Below are positions 28,901 to 37,353 of a stretch of 64,000 nucleotides of DNA, piece after piece. The notes beneath the pieces were generated by a model. The model ran no database searches. It worked only from the letters and a program-made list of their open reading frames with translations, and was not told where the DNA came from. This DNA comes from Sellimonas catena. Lineage in GTDB: Bacteria > Bacillota > Clostridia > Lachnospirales > Lachnospiraceae. A program made the position numbers and the translations under genes. Position 1 is the first letter of the stretch. The number at the start of each line of letters is the position of its first letter. The stretch lies in NCBI RefSeq assembly GCF_045063725.1, contig NZ_CP173695.1. One strand, given 5' to 3'.

Positions 28901-29769
28901 CGATCAACGATACAAAGAAGAAACGTGAGATCATCGTTACCAACAATGAGACAGGGGAATCCAAGGCATACCTCATTCCGTACGGTTCCAGAATCAAGAT
29001 TCAGGACGGCGTGGAACTGGAAGCCGGAGACGAGCTTACAGAAGGTAGTGTCAACCCGCACGATATCCTGAGAATCAAAGGTCTGCGTGCTGTACAGGAT
29101 TACATGATTCAGGAAGTGCAGAGAGTATACCGTCTCCAGGGTGTAGATATCAACGATAAGCACATCGAAGTCATTGTGCGTCAGATGCTGAAGAAAGTCC
29201 GTATCGAGGAGAACGGAGATTCCGAATTCCTTCCGGGCACTATGGTAGACGCCCTTGAGTTCGAAGACAGAAATAAAGAACTCGTGGCTGAAGGTAAAGA
29301 GCCGGCAACAGGAGAGCAGATCATGCTTGGTATTACCAAGGCGGCACTTGCTACAAACTCCTTCCTGTCCGCAGCTTCCTTCCAGGAGACAACAAAAGTC
29401 CTCACAGAAGCAGCCATCAAAGGAAAAGTCGATCCGCTGATCGGTCTGAAAGAGAACGTTATCATCGGTAAACTGATTCCGGTTGGTACCGGTATGAGCA
29501 AATACCGCAATATCAAGCTGAATACAGATGCGATGATCGAAGCTCAGAAAGAAGAAGAGGCACGCCTCCGCAGAGAAGCTGAAGAAAAGGAAAATGCAAA
29601 AGAAGACGAGAAAGCAGAATCCGAAGCAGCTGAGGAGGATACAGAGATTCTTGGTGCAGATCTGGATCTGACAGAAGAACCGGAAGCGGAAATAGCTGAA
29701 GAGACGGCAGAGGAAGTTTCCGAAGAAACATCCGAAGAGGAAAGCCAGGAGACAGAAACAGAAGAATAA
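25981..29769 (+). CDS. rpoC: DNA-directed RNA polymerase subunit beta'
   Basis: The beta' subunit has 1,262 residues. The N-terminal zinc-binding cysteines are in [21 protein letters not shown] (about 72-91), the active-site NADFDGDQM lies at about 455-463, and a second zinc-binding cluster is around [33 protein letters not shown] is also present. From about residue 1185 it has a long acidic, glutamate-rich tail ([17 protein letters not shown] and onward) absent from shorter homologues; such tails occur in clostridia. ATG at 25981 follows AAAGGGGTG. A GC-rich hairpin follows the gene. Confidence 0.98.
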   Translation: [1262 protein letters not shown]

Positions 29770-29805
29770 GAACGATCTGTAGAATAGTTTACTCAGGTAA
29801 AGCAT

Positions 29806-29841
29806 AGCGCCCTGCGGGAAATCCCGCAGGGCGCTTATATT
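29806..29841 (+). terminator. Terminator of rpoBC
   Basis: A 13-14 bp GC-rich stem (AGCGCCCTGCGGGA with its complement, 29806-29819 and 29822-29835) is followed by a weak T tract. Confidence 0.7.
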
Positions 29842-29938
29842 TTGACCCTGTAAAGCAAGTGTCGGGTATTTCGCCGTTTTCAAATTCGTGCTATACTATA
29901 GGGTAAAGACAAAAGAAAAAGGGAAAGGATGATGAAAA

Positions 29939-31276
29939 ATGAATCAGTTTCAAGGATTGACAACAGATGATATTTCAGGCTTTGAGGAGAAGTATGCGGG
30001 CAGTGCGCTCTGCCGTGCGATGACGAACGCGCTTTATAAACATTCGGTAAAGGATGCGGCTTTCTGTCATGCGGGACTTGCCTCCTCACAGTATGCGTTT
30101 TCGATTGATATTCCGACGCTTCCGGTGACGAATCAGAAATCCAGCGGACGGTGCTGGATTTTCTCTGCACTGAATGTGCTGCGAGAAGTAACAGCGAAGA
30201 AATGTAATCTGGATAAATTTGAGCTTTCTCAGAACTATACGGCATTCTGGGACAAGTTTGAAAAGGCAAATTACATGCTTGAGAGCATTATTGATCTGGC
30301 GGACCGTCCGACAGATGACCGGACTGTATGCCACATTCTCTCTGAAGGCGTAGGAGACGGAGGACAGTGGGATATGTTTGTCAACCTTGTGGAAAAGTAC
30401 GGGGTTGTTCCGAAGAGTGCAATGGAGGAGACGTATCAGAGCAGCAATACAGGAGCGATGAACGCCCTTCTGAATTCCAGACTGCGCCTGTGTGCGGAAA
30501 AACTTCGTGAGACAGTCAGAAGCGGAGGAGACGTGCAGGGAGAAAAGAAAGCGATGATGTCTGAGATTTACAGTTTCCTGTGCATGTGCTTCGGAAATCC
30601 GCCGAAGAAATTTGACTTTGAATATGTGGATAAGGATAAGAAATACCATGTAGTACGTGACCTGACACCAAAATCATTCTATGAAGAATATGTGGGACTG
30701 AAGCTTCGTGAAGATTATGTCAGCATCATCAATTCACCTACCGAAGATAAACCGTTTGGAAAGAGCTACACCGTTGACTATCTTGGAAATGTCGCAGAAG
30801 GTGCGCCGGTGCGTTACTACAATCTGCCGATGGACACGCTGAAAAGCCTGATTATCCGTCAGCTTTCTGACGGCGAGGTCGTTTGGTTCGGAAGTGATGT
30901 CGGCAAATACGGCGAAAGAGACATGGGACTCTGGTGCACGGAGTGCTATGATTTTGAAGGTACCTACGGCATGCAGTTTGATATGGAAAAAGGTGCCGGA
31001 CTGGACTACCGGGAAAGCGCAATGAACCATGCGATGGTGATTACCGGCGTAGATCTGGACGAAGAAGGCAATGCACGGAAATGGAAAATCCAGAACAGCT
31101 GGAGTGATGAGCACGGGGAAAAAGGATACTATCTGATGAGTGCGGACTGGTTTGACCGGTATGTATACCAGGCAGTGATCAATAAAAAATATTTGACAAA
31201 AGAGCAGCTTGAGGAAGCGGCCGGGGAACCGGTTCATCTGAATCCGTGGGATCCGATGGGAACACTGGCACAGTAA
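29939..31276 (+). CDS. pepC: C1B cysteine aminopeptidase (bleomycin hydrolase family)
   Basis: This 445-residue cytosolic aminopeptidase has a papain fold. The catalytic cysteine lies in VTNQKSSGRCWIFSALNVLRE, the histidine in MNHAMVITGVDLDEEG and the asparagine in WKIQNSWSDEHGEKGYY; together they form the C1B triad. The family forms hexameric, barrel-shaped peptidases that trim peptides from the N-terminus. Length is standard. The ATG has GAAAGGATG upstream. An HD-domain gene follows after 35 nt, probably in the same transcript. Confidence 0.95.
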   Translation: MNQFQGLTTDDISGFEEKYAGSALCRAMTNALYKHSVKDAAFCHAGLASSQYAFSIDIPTLPVTNQKSSGRCWIFSALNVLREVTAKKCNLDKFELSQNYTAFWDKFEKANYMLESIIDLADRPTDDRTVCHILSEGVGDGGQWDMFVNLVEKYGVVPKSAMEETYQSSNTGAMNALLNSRLRLCAEKLRETVRSGGDVQGEKKAMMSEIYSFLCMCFGNPPKKFDFEYVDKDKKYHVVRDLTPKSFYEEYVGLKLREDYVSIINSPTEDKPFGKSYTVDYLGNVAEGAPVRYYNLPMDTLKSLIIRQLSDGEVVWFGSDVGKYGERDMGLWCTECYDFEGTYGMQFDMEKGAGLDYRESAMNHAMVITGVDLDEEGNARKWKIQNSWSDEHGEKGYYLMSADWFDRYVYQAVINKKYLTKEQLEEAAGEPVHLNPWDPMGTLAQ

Positions 31277-31311
31277 CATAATTCAAAGAATAGATTCAGG
31301 AGGAAAGAACA

Positions 31312-31881
31312 ATGGCGGTTACACGTGATCAGGCATACGAGATTTTACATAAATACATGGAAGGAGAACGCTATCTGGAGCATTCTTATGCAGTGGAGGC
31401 GATCATGCGGGGAGTCGCAGAGAAGCTTGCTCCTGAAGAAGTAGAATACTGGGGCGTGGTGGGGCTCCTTCATGATCTGGATGAGGAACATTGTGAATGG
31501 AAGGAGCACCCGGAGACCCATGGACCGACATCAGTGGAAATCCTGAAGAAGGAAGGAATTGACGATCCGGTACTGTTTGACGCGATCTGTGCCCACAATC
31601 CGGAAAGCGGTGTGAAAGCAAAAACAAAACTTCAGTATGCGATTCTTGCATCCGATCCGATGAGCGGTTTTTTGAAAGCCATTGCTCAGATCTATCCGGA
31701 TAAAAAGATTGCAAGCGTCAAACATAAATCTGTGCTCAAACGTTTCCGTGAGCTTCGGTTTGCAGCCGGTGCCAACCGCGACTATATGGAAGCGATTGAA
31801 TTTACGGGCATGGATTTTGACGAATTTATCGACATTGCACTGGAAGCAATGCGCGGTATTGCGGACCGGATCGGATTGTAG
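31312..31881 (+). CDS. HD-domain protein (predicted phosphohydrolase)
   Basis: The protein has 189 residues with an HD domain: first histidine in LEHSYAVEAIMRGVAEKL, the HD pair in GVVGLLHDLDEEHC, and later DAICAHNPESG and YAILASDPMSGFLKA with conserved His and Asp. HD proteins of this size hydrolyse phosphate esters or nucleotides, with a metal pair. The substrate is not recognisable. Strong ribosome site AGGAGG. It lies between pepC and a transporter in a same-strand run; the next gene starts 10 nt after its stop. Confidence 0.8.
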   Translation: MAVTRDQAYEILHKYMEGERYLEHSYAVEAIMRGVAEKLAPEEVEYWGVVGLLHDLDEEHCEWKEHPETHGPTSVEILKKEGIDDPVLFDAICAHNPESGVKAKTKLQYAILASDPMSGFLKAIAQIYPDKKIASVKHKSVLKRFRELRFAAGANRDYMEAIEFTGMDFDEFIDIALEAMRGIADRIGL

Positions 31882-31891
31882 GAGCAGGCGG

Positions 31892-32800
31892 ATGGTATTT
31901 GAAAATATGCTGACGATGCAGGGGATGATGTTCTTCTTTGTGATCGTTGGATTTATCGTAAGAAAAAGAGGAATAGTAGGCACGACAGGAAGGTTGAACA
32001 TGGTGGATCTGTGTCTGTATGTGCTGCTGCCGTTTAACATTTTTCATGCGTTTCTTGTACAGCCCCATCATGATGTCTGGAAGCCGGTTGTCATGACGGT
32101 GCTGTTATCCGTGCTGTATAATATGATATCTGTGGCGTCAGCGTTTCTGTTGTACAAAAAAACAGATGAGGAAAAGAGAAAGCCGCTCCGGTACGGGACG
32201 ATTGTTTCTAACGGCGGCTTTCTGGGAAATCCGGTAATTGAAAGTATTTACGGGACGTCCGGGCTTTTGTATGCGTCAGTCTTCATGCTCCCGGTCCGGG
32301 TGGTCATGTGGTCGGTTGGCGTCTCCTGCTTTCTGCCGGGCCGGAAAAAGAATGTGCTGAAAAAGGTTGTCACTCATCCTTGCATTGTTTCGATTTATCT
32401 GGGGCTGATCGTCATGTTTCTTCCGGTATCCTGGCCGGACTTCTTTACCCGGGCGGTGGAGGGATTGAGCAGCGCCAATACGCCGATGAGTATGATGCTG
32501 ATCGGAATGATGCTGGCGGAGATGGATCCAAGAGGATTGATTGACCGCACCATGGTATTTTATGCGGCAGTCCGCCTCGTATTGATCCCGGCGGTTGTAT
32601 TTGCCGTGACAGCTCCTCTTCCGGTGAATCCGGTGCTGCGGGGGATTACCGTAATCATGTCCGGAATGCCGGCTCCGGTCACAACGGCGCTTCTTTCTTC
32701 CAAGTACCACGGGGATGAACGGTACGCGACAGGGATGATTTTCCTCAGTACCCTGTTGTCGCTTCTGACACTTCCGCTTTGGTGCCTGGCACTTGGCTAA
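31892..32800 (+). CDS. AEC-family (auxin efflux carrier-like) transporter
   Basis: This 302-residue membrane protein has about ten helices, with the AEC/malate-permease pattern. FFFVIVGFIVRKRG comes at the N-terminus, the asparagine-bearing GTIVSNGGFLGNPVIESIYG in the middle, and LSSANTPMSMMLIGMMLAEM plus the final SGMPAPVTTALLSSKY with crossed-helix prolines. Family members move organic acids such as malate; the substrate here is unknown. I start it at 31892: ATG after GGAGCAGGCGG. The frame continues upstream inside the HD gene but without a start signal. Confidence 0.85.
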   Translation: MVFENMLTMQGMMFFFVIVGFIVRKRGIVGTTGRLNMVDLCLYVLLPFNIFHAFLVQPHHDVWKPVVMTVLLSVLYNMISVASAFLLYKKTDEEKRKPLRYGTIVSNGGFLGNPVIESIYGTSGLLYASVFMLPVRVVMWSVGVSCFLPGRKKNVLKKVVTHPCIVSIYLGLIVMFLPVSWPDFFTRAVEGLSSANTPMSMMLIGMMLAEMDPRGLIDRTMVFYAAVRLVLIPAVVFAVTAPLPVNPVLRGITVIMSGMPAPVTTALLSSKYHGDERYATGMIFLSTLLSLLTLPLWCLALG

Positions 32801-32893
32801 AGAGGAAAAAGCATAGAAAAAAGCGATAAACAAGAAGAAATTGTCCACAAAATAACTGTCAAAATATTAACTGATAAGTTTATTTTTTAACAC

Positions 32894-32922
32894 TTGACTC
32901 TGGAGTGTGTGAATTTTATAAT
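32894..32922 (+). promoter_or_regulatory. Promoter of the glycine riboswitch/gcv operon
   Basis: TTGACT (32894-32899) and a perfect TATAAT (32917-32922), 17 nt apart. Start of transcription is expected near 32929, just before the first aptamer. Confidence 0.8.
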
Positions 32923-32941
32923 AACTTTAAAGTTGAATGAT

Positions 32942-33187
32942 GAACCTGTGAGATACCACTATGGCGCAGTGTGCGGCGCGGGAATGATAGCCGGAGCCGA
33001 AGGGGCATGCAAGAAACTCTCAGGCAAAAGGAACAGGTTCGGACAACACTCTGGAGAACAATATGATTGTACCGAAGAAGTAATCTGGCGTGCAGCACAG
33101 CACTGCTGGATAATCTTTCAGGTAAAAGGACAGAGGCAGATGAAAGGACTTCTCATGATGGAGAAGTTACTTGATCTGCTTTTTTTG
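32942..33187 (+). ncRNA. Tandem glycine riboswitch with terminator
   Basis: Aptamer 1 is closed by GAACCTGT (32942-32949) and ACAGGTTC (33033-33040), and holds the conserved GAGCCGAAGGGGCA and AACTCTCAGGCAAAAGGAA elements. Aptamer 2 is closed by CTCTG (33049-33053) and CAGAG (33131-33135), with ACCGAAGAAG and CTTTCAGGTAAAAGGACAG. A terminator hairpin follows (GCAGAT/ATCTGC, ACTTCTC/GAGAAGT) with eight T. Glycine binding is expected to let transcription pass into the glyA-gcv operon. Confidence 0.92.
33136..33187 (+). terminator. Expression-platform terminator of the glycine riboswitch
   Basis: GCAGAT (33136-33141) pairs with ATCTGC (33174-33179), ACTTCTC (33148-33154) with GAGAAGT (33161-33167), and a T run follows. 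It overlaps the end of aptamer 2. Confidence 0.85.
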
Positions 33188-33259
33188 TTGCCCCGGATTT
33201 TCGGCCGGAATCCGTATCGACAGAAAAAGCAAGAATATTGATTTGAGGAGGAAATACGT

Positions 33260-34507
33260 ATGAGTATGGTAGGAGATGTTACGAACTACATCAAAGAGTA
33301 CGATCCGGAAGTCGGCGGGGCTCTGGAACAGGAACTTGGAAGGCAGAGAAGAAATCTGGAGCTGATCGCATCGGAAAATGTAGTAAGCCCGGCGGTGATG
33401 CTTGCGATGGGGACAGTACCAACAAACAAGTATGCGGAAGGATATCCGGGGAAACGGTATTACGGAGGCTGTGAATATGTAGATGTGATTGAAAATCTGG
33501 CAATCGAGCGTGCAAAACAGCTGTTTGGATGCGAACATGCCTGTGTGCAGCCACATTCGGGGGCAAGCGCCAATATTGCGGTTTATCAGGCCTTTCTGAA
33601 GCCGGGAGATACGGTGATGGGACTCAATCTGGACCATGGCGGACACCTGACCCACGGCTCACCGGTGAATATGTCCGGAATTCTTTATCATTTTGTACCA
33701 TACAGCATCAATGAAGAAGGATTTCTGGACTACGATGAAATCCGAAAGACAGCACTGGAATGCAAACCGAAGATGATTGTTGCAGGGGCGTCTGCATATC
33801 CAAGAGAGATCCGGTTTGACCGGTTTGCGGAGATTGCGAAAGAAGTGGGCGCCGTTTTGTTTGTGGATATGGCGCATATTGCCGGACTGGTTGCGGCCGG
33901 ACTCCATCAGAGCCCGGTTCCTTATGCAGATGTGGTGACAACGACCACCCACAAGACGCTGCGGGGACCAAGAGGCGGCATAATCATGTGCAAGGAAGAA
34001 CACGCAAAGGCCATCAACAAGGCGGTATTTCCAGGAACCCAGGGTGGGCCTTTGATGCATATCATCGCCGCGAAGGCAGTCTGCTTTGGGGAAGCGTTAA
34101 AACCGGAATTCAAGACCTATCAGGAACAGATTTTAAAGAACGCAAAAGCACTGGCCGAGGCACTGAAGGAAGAAGGCTTTGATCTGGTCAGCGGCGGAAC
34201 GGACAACCATCTGATGCTGGTCGATCTCCAGAATATGAACATTACCGGAAAAGAACTGCAGCGCCGTCTGGACGAGGTTTATATCACAGTCAATAAAAAC
34301 GCGGTGCCAAATGACCCGGCAAGTCCGTTTGTGACAAGCGGCATCCGGATCGGAACGCCGGCTGTGACAACACGTGGGCTTAAAGAAGACGAGATGAGAA
34401 CGATTGCAAAGCTGATCAAGATGGCGGCAACAGACTTTGATACAAAGGCAGACGAGATCCGCAGCACAGTCAATGAAATCTGCGGCAGACATCCATTGTA
34501 TGAATAA
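33260..34507 (+). CDS. glyA: Serine hydroxymethyltransferase
   Basis: This 415-residue PLP enzyme interconverts serine and glycine with tetrahydrofolate. It has ELIASENVVSPAV, the folate/PLP region YAEGYPGKRYYGGCEYVD, QPHSGASANIAVY, FVDMAHIAGLVA and the Schiff-base lysine (about 232) in VVTTTTHKTLRGPRGG. As first gene after the glycine riboswitch, it takes up the methylene-tetrahydrofolate made by the cleavage system and a second glycine to form serine. ATG at 33260 with GAGGAGG upstream. Confidence 0.97.
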   Translation: MSMVGDVTNYIKEYDPEVGGALEQELGRQRRNLELIASENVVSPAVMLAMGTVPTNKYAEGYPGKRYYGGCEYVDVIENLAIERAKQLFGCEHACVQPHSGASANIAVYQAFLKPGDTVMGLNLDHGGHLTHGSPVNMSGILYHFVPYSINEEGFLDYDEIRKTALECKPKMIVAGASAYPREIRFDRFAEIAKEVGAVLFVDMAHIAGLVAAGLHQSPVPYADVVTTTTHKTLRGPRGGIIMCKEEHAKAINKAVFPGTQGGPLMHIIAAKAVCFGEALKPEFKTYQEQILKNAKALAEALKEEGFDLVSGGTDNHLMLVDLQNMNITGKELQRRLDEVYITVNKNAVPNDPASPFVTSGIRIGTPAVTTRGLKEDEMRTIAKLIKMAATDFDTKADEIRSTVNEICGRHPLYE

Positions 34508-34521
34508 GGAGGACACGGGAG

Positions 34522-35610
34522 ATGGAATTAAAAACACCACTTTATGAAGAACATGTAAAGGCCGGAGGAAAGATGGTTCCGTTTGCAGGTTATTCTCTTC
34601 CGGTGCAGTATCCGACAGGAGTGATCAAGGAACACATGGCGGTGCGCACCCGGGCAGGGCTCTTTGATGTTTCCCATATGGGAGAGATTCTCTGCACGGG
34701 AGAAGATGCGAAGGCAAATCTTCAGATGCTTCTCACCAATGATTATACGAAGATCAAGGACGGCCAGGCCAAGTACAGCCCGATGTGCAACGAACACGGA
34801 GGCACGGTGGATGATCTGATTGTCTACCGGAAATTCGAAGAAGAATACCTGATCGTTGTCAATGCGGCAAACAAGGAGAAGGACTACCAGTGGATGCTGG
34901 ATCACCAGTTCGGAAACGTGACGTTTACAGATGTTTCCGACCAGTATGCGCAGCTTGCCCTCCAGGGACCGAAAGCCCTTGAGATTTTAAGAAAACTGAC
35001 GGACGAAGAGAGTATTCCGGAGAAATATTATCACGCAGTGTTTGATGGCAGGGTGGCAGAAATCCCTTGTATCGTTTCCAGGACCGGCTATACAGGTGAG
35101 GACGGCGTGGAGCTGTATCTGGCGGCAGAATATGCGCCGCAGATGTGGAACGCGCTTCTGGAAGCCGGGAAAGACGAAGGACTGATCCCGTGCGGACTGG
35201 GAGCAAGAGATACCCTGCGGATGGAAGCTGCAATGCCGCTCTACGGACACGAGATGAACGAAGAAGTGACTCCTCTGGAAGCGGGACTTCAGTTTGCCGT
35301 AAAAATGGCAAAAGAAAATTTTATCGGGAAGAAGGCGCTGGAAGAAGCAGGAGAGCCAAAGAGAGAACGGATCGGATTGAAAGTGACCGGGCGGGGCATT
35401 ATCCGGGAAGAGCAGAAGGTTTCGCTGGAAGGCACAGAGATTGGAACGACGACATCCGGCACACACTGCCCGTACCTTGGATATCCGATCGCCATGGCGC
35501 TTGTGAAGGCAGGAGCAGTCAGGACAGGAGACAAGGTGGAGGTTGACGTGCGCGGACGAAGCGTGGAGGCGGAAGTTGTAGATCTTCCATTTTATAAAAG
35601 ACAGAAATAA
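34522..35610 (+). CDS. gcvT: Glycine cleavage system T protein (aminomethyltransferase)
   Basis: GcvT (362 residues) takes the aminomethyl group from lipoyl-GcvH, releases ammonia and makes 5,10-methylene-tetrahydrofolate. The N-terminus is MELKTPLYEEHVKAGGKMVPFAGYSLPVQY, then RAGLFDVSHMGEI, with conserved VSRTGYTGEDGVELY and RDTLRMEAAMPLYGHEM. Length matches the family. It starts 14 nt after glyA with AAGGAGG, and gcvH follows. Confidence 0.96.
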   Translation: MELKTPLYEEHVKAGGKMVPFAGYSLPVQYPTGVIKEHMAVRTRAGLFDVSHMGEILCTGEDAKANLQMLLTNDYTKIKDGQAKYSPMCNEHGGTVDDLIVYRKFEEEYLIVVNAANKEKDYQWMLDHQFGNVTFTDVSDQYAQLALQGPKALEILRKLTDEESIPEKYYHAVFDGRVAEIPCIVSRTGYTGEDGVELYLAAEYAPQMWNALLEAGKDEGLIPCGLGARDTLRMEAAMPLYGHEMNEEVTPLEAGLQFAVKMAKENFIGKKALEEAGEPKRERIGLKVTGRGIIREEQKVSLEGTEIGTTTSGTHCPYLGYPIAMALVKAGAVRTGDKVEVDVRGRSVEAEVVDLPFYKRQK

Positions 35611-35633
35611 AAATCAGAAAAGGAGAAACGGAT

Positions 35634-36014
35634 ATGGAAATCAGAGAAGAATTAAAGTATGTAAAATCACATGAGTGGGTAAAAGAGGAAGACGGAGTTG
35701 CAGTGATCGGGCTGACGGACTACGCCCAGTCAGAGCTTGGAGATCTGGTGTTTGTCAATCTTCCGGAAGAGGGAGATGAGGTGACGGTAGGAGAGGCATT
35801 TGGCGATGTGGAATCCGTCAAAGCGGTGTCTGATGTGTACTCTCCGGTATCCGGTGTGGTATGTGAAATCAACGAAAGACTGCTGGATGAGCCGGAATAT
35901 ATCAATGAGGCTCCGTATGATGCGTGGTTTATCAAAGTGAAAGACATCACAGAAAAAGAAGAGCTGCTCTCAGGAGCGGAGTATGAGGCGTTTGTAGAGA
36001 GCGAGAAAGAATAA
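35634..36014 (+). CDS. gcvH: Glycine cleavage system H protein
   Basis: GcvH (126 residues) carries the lipoyl arm that passes the aminomethyl group between P, T and L proteins. The lipoyl-lysine lies in the conserved GDVESVKAVSDVYSPVSG (lysine about 62). The N-terminus YVKSHEWVKEEDGVAVIGLTDYAQ and YDAWFIKVK are typical. AAAGGAG lies before the ATG. lplA two genes downstream is the probable source of lipoylation. Confidence 0.97.
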   Translation: MEIREELKYVKSHEWVKEEDGVAVIGLTDYAQSELGDLVFVNLPEEGDEVTVGEAFGDVESVKAVSDVYSPVSGVVCEINERLLDEPEYINEAPYDAWFIKVKDITEKEELLSGAEYEAFVESEKE

Positions 36015-36034
36015 CAGAGAGGCGGTGAGTTCGG

Positions 36035-37353
36035 ATGGGCGGCTATGTACCGAATACAGAGAAAGAAAGACAGGAAATGCTGCAGGCGGCCGGATATTCT
36101 GACATGGATGATCTCTTTGCGGACATTCCAGAGGAAGTCAGACTGAAAGGGGAGCTTGAGATCCCGGCGGGTATGCCGGAACTGTCTGTCAGAAGAGAAA
36201 TGGAGAAAATGGCCGGAAAGAACAGGATCTTTCCTACCATTTTCCGGGTGCCGGAGCGTACCGGCACTATATCCCGGCAGCTGTCACAAACATCACATCC
36301 AAGGAAAATTTTGTGACGGCCTATACCCCGTATCAGGCGGAAATCAGCCAGGGAATTCTGCAGTCCATCTTTGAATATCAGACAATGATCTGTGATCTGA
36401 CCGGGATGGATGCGTCCAATGCGTCAGTCTATGACGGCGCTTCTGCAGCCGCAGAAGGAGTTTCCATGTGCCGGGAACGAAAACGGCAGAAAGTCCTGAT
36501 TTCACAGACGTCCTCCCCGTATGTGATCCGGACGGTGCAGACCTACTGCCACGGAAATGGAATGCAGGTGGAGCTGATTCCGGAAAAGGACGGGCGTACG
36601 GACAAAGAGATTCTCAGAGAACAAATCGATGCACAAACGGCGTGTGTTTACATACAGCATCCCAATTATTACGGAAATCTGGAGGATGCAGAAGAAATTG
36701 GACAGATTGCCCATGAAGACGGGGCAAAATATGTGATGGGAGTCAATCCGGTTTCCCTTGGCATTTTAAAAACTCCGGCTGAATACGGAGCGGATGTGGC
36801 GGTCGGTGAAGGACAGCCGATGGGACTTCCACTGGCATTTGGAGGACCGTACCTTGGTTTTATGGCATGTACGGACAAGATGATGCGGAAGCTGCCCGGC
36901 AGAATTGTCGGACAGACAAAAGACAAAAACGGAAAGACCGGTTATGTGCTGACACTTCAGGCAAGAGAACAGCATATCCGGAGAGAGAAAGCGTCCAGCA
37001 ATATCTGTTCCAACCAGGCGCTCTGTGCACTGGCGGTGACGGTATACCTGGCGTCCATGGGACCGGACGGACTGAAAGAGGCGGCGGTGCAGTGTGTCTC
37101 CAAGGCACACTATCTGGCAGGAGAGCTGGAGAAAATCGGATACCGCACGAAAAATCAGGGGAACTTTTTCCATGAATTTGTGACGGAATCCAGGGTGCCG
37201 GCAGGGGAGACCTTGAAGGCTTTGGAGGAACACGGAATTCTGGGAGGATATCCGCTGGATGAGCACCGGATTCTCTGGTGCTGTACGGAGATGAATACAA
37301 AAGAAGAAATGGATGAGGTCATCCGGATTCTGAAGGAGGTGCAGGGATGTTAA
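36035..37353 (+). pseudogene. gcvPA: Glycine dehydrogenase subunit 1, frameshifted as written
   Basis: GcvPA and GcvPB together decarboxylate glycine. This gene reads correctly from MGGYVPNTEKERQEMLQAAG to about RIFPTIFR, then goes out of frame and stops at 36314-36316. The correct sequence (GAGAYRHYIPAAVTNITSKE, then NFVTAYTPYQAEISQ) continues in the next frame from about 36247 to the stop at 37353. One base is missing in the GGG at 36246-36248. Adding one G restores a 439-residue protein of normal length with all motifs. It is either a real loss-of-function mutation or a homopolymer reading error. I see no canonical slippery heptamer. Confidence 0.85.

Noticed and set aside
27793..29883. 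A 696-codon open frame on the minus strand
   Set aside because: It lies wholly antisense to rpoC. The biased codons of that highly expressed gene leave few stops in the opposite frame, and the translation is cysteine- and phenylalanine-rich with no family resemblance.
36235..36330. Programmed ribosomal frameshift in gcvPA
   Set aside because: The zero-frame bases do not form a canonical slippery heptamer and the family is not known to use one, so a mutation or reading error is preferred.
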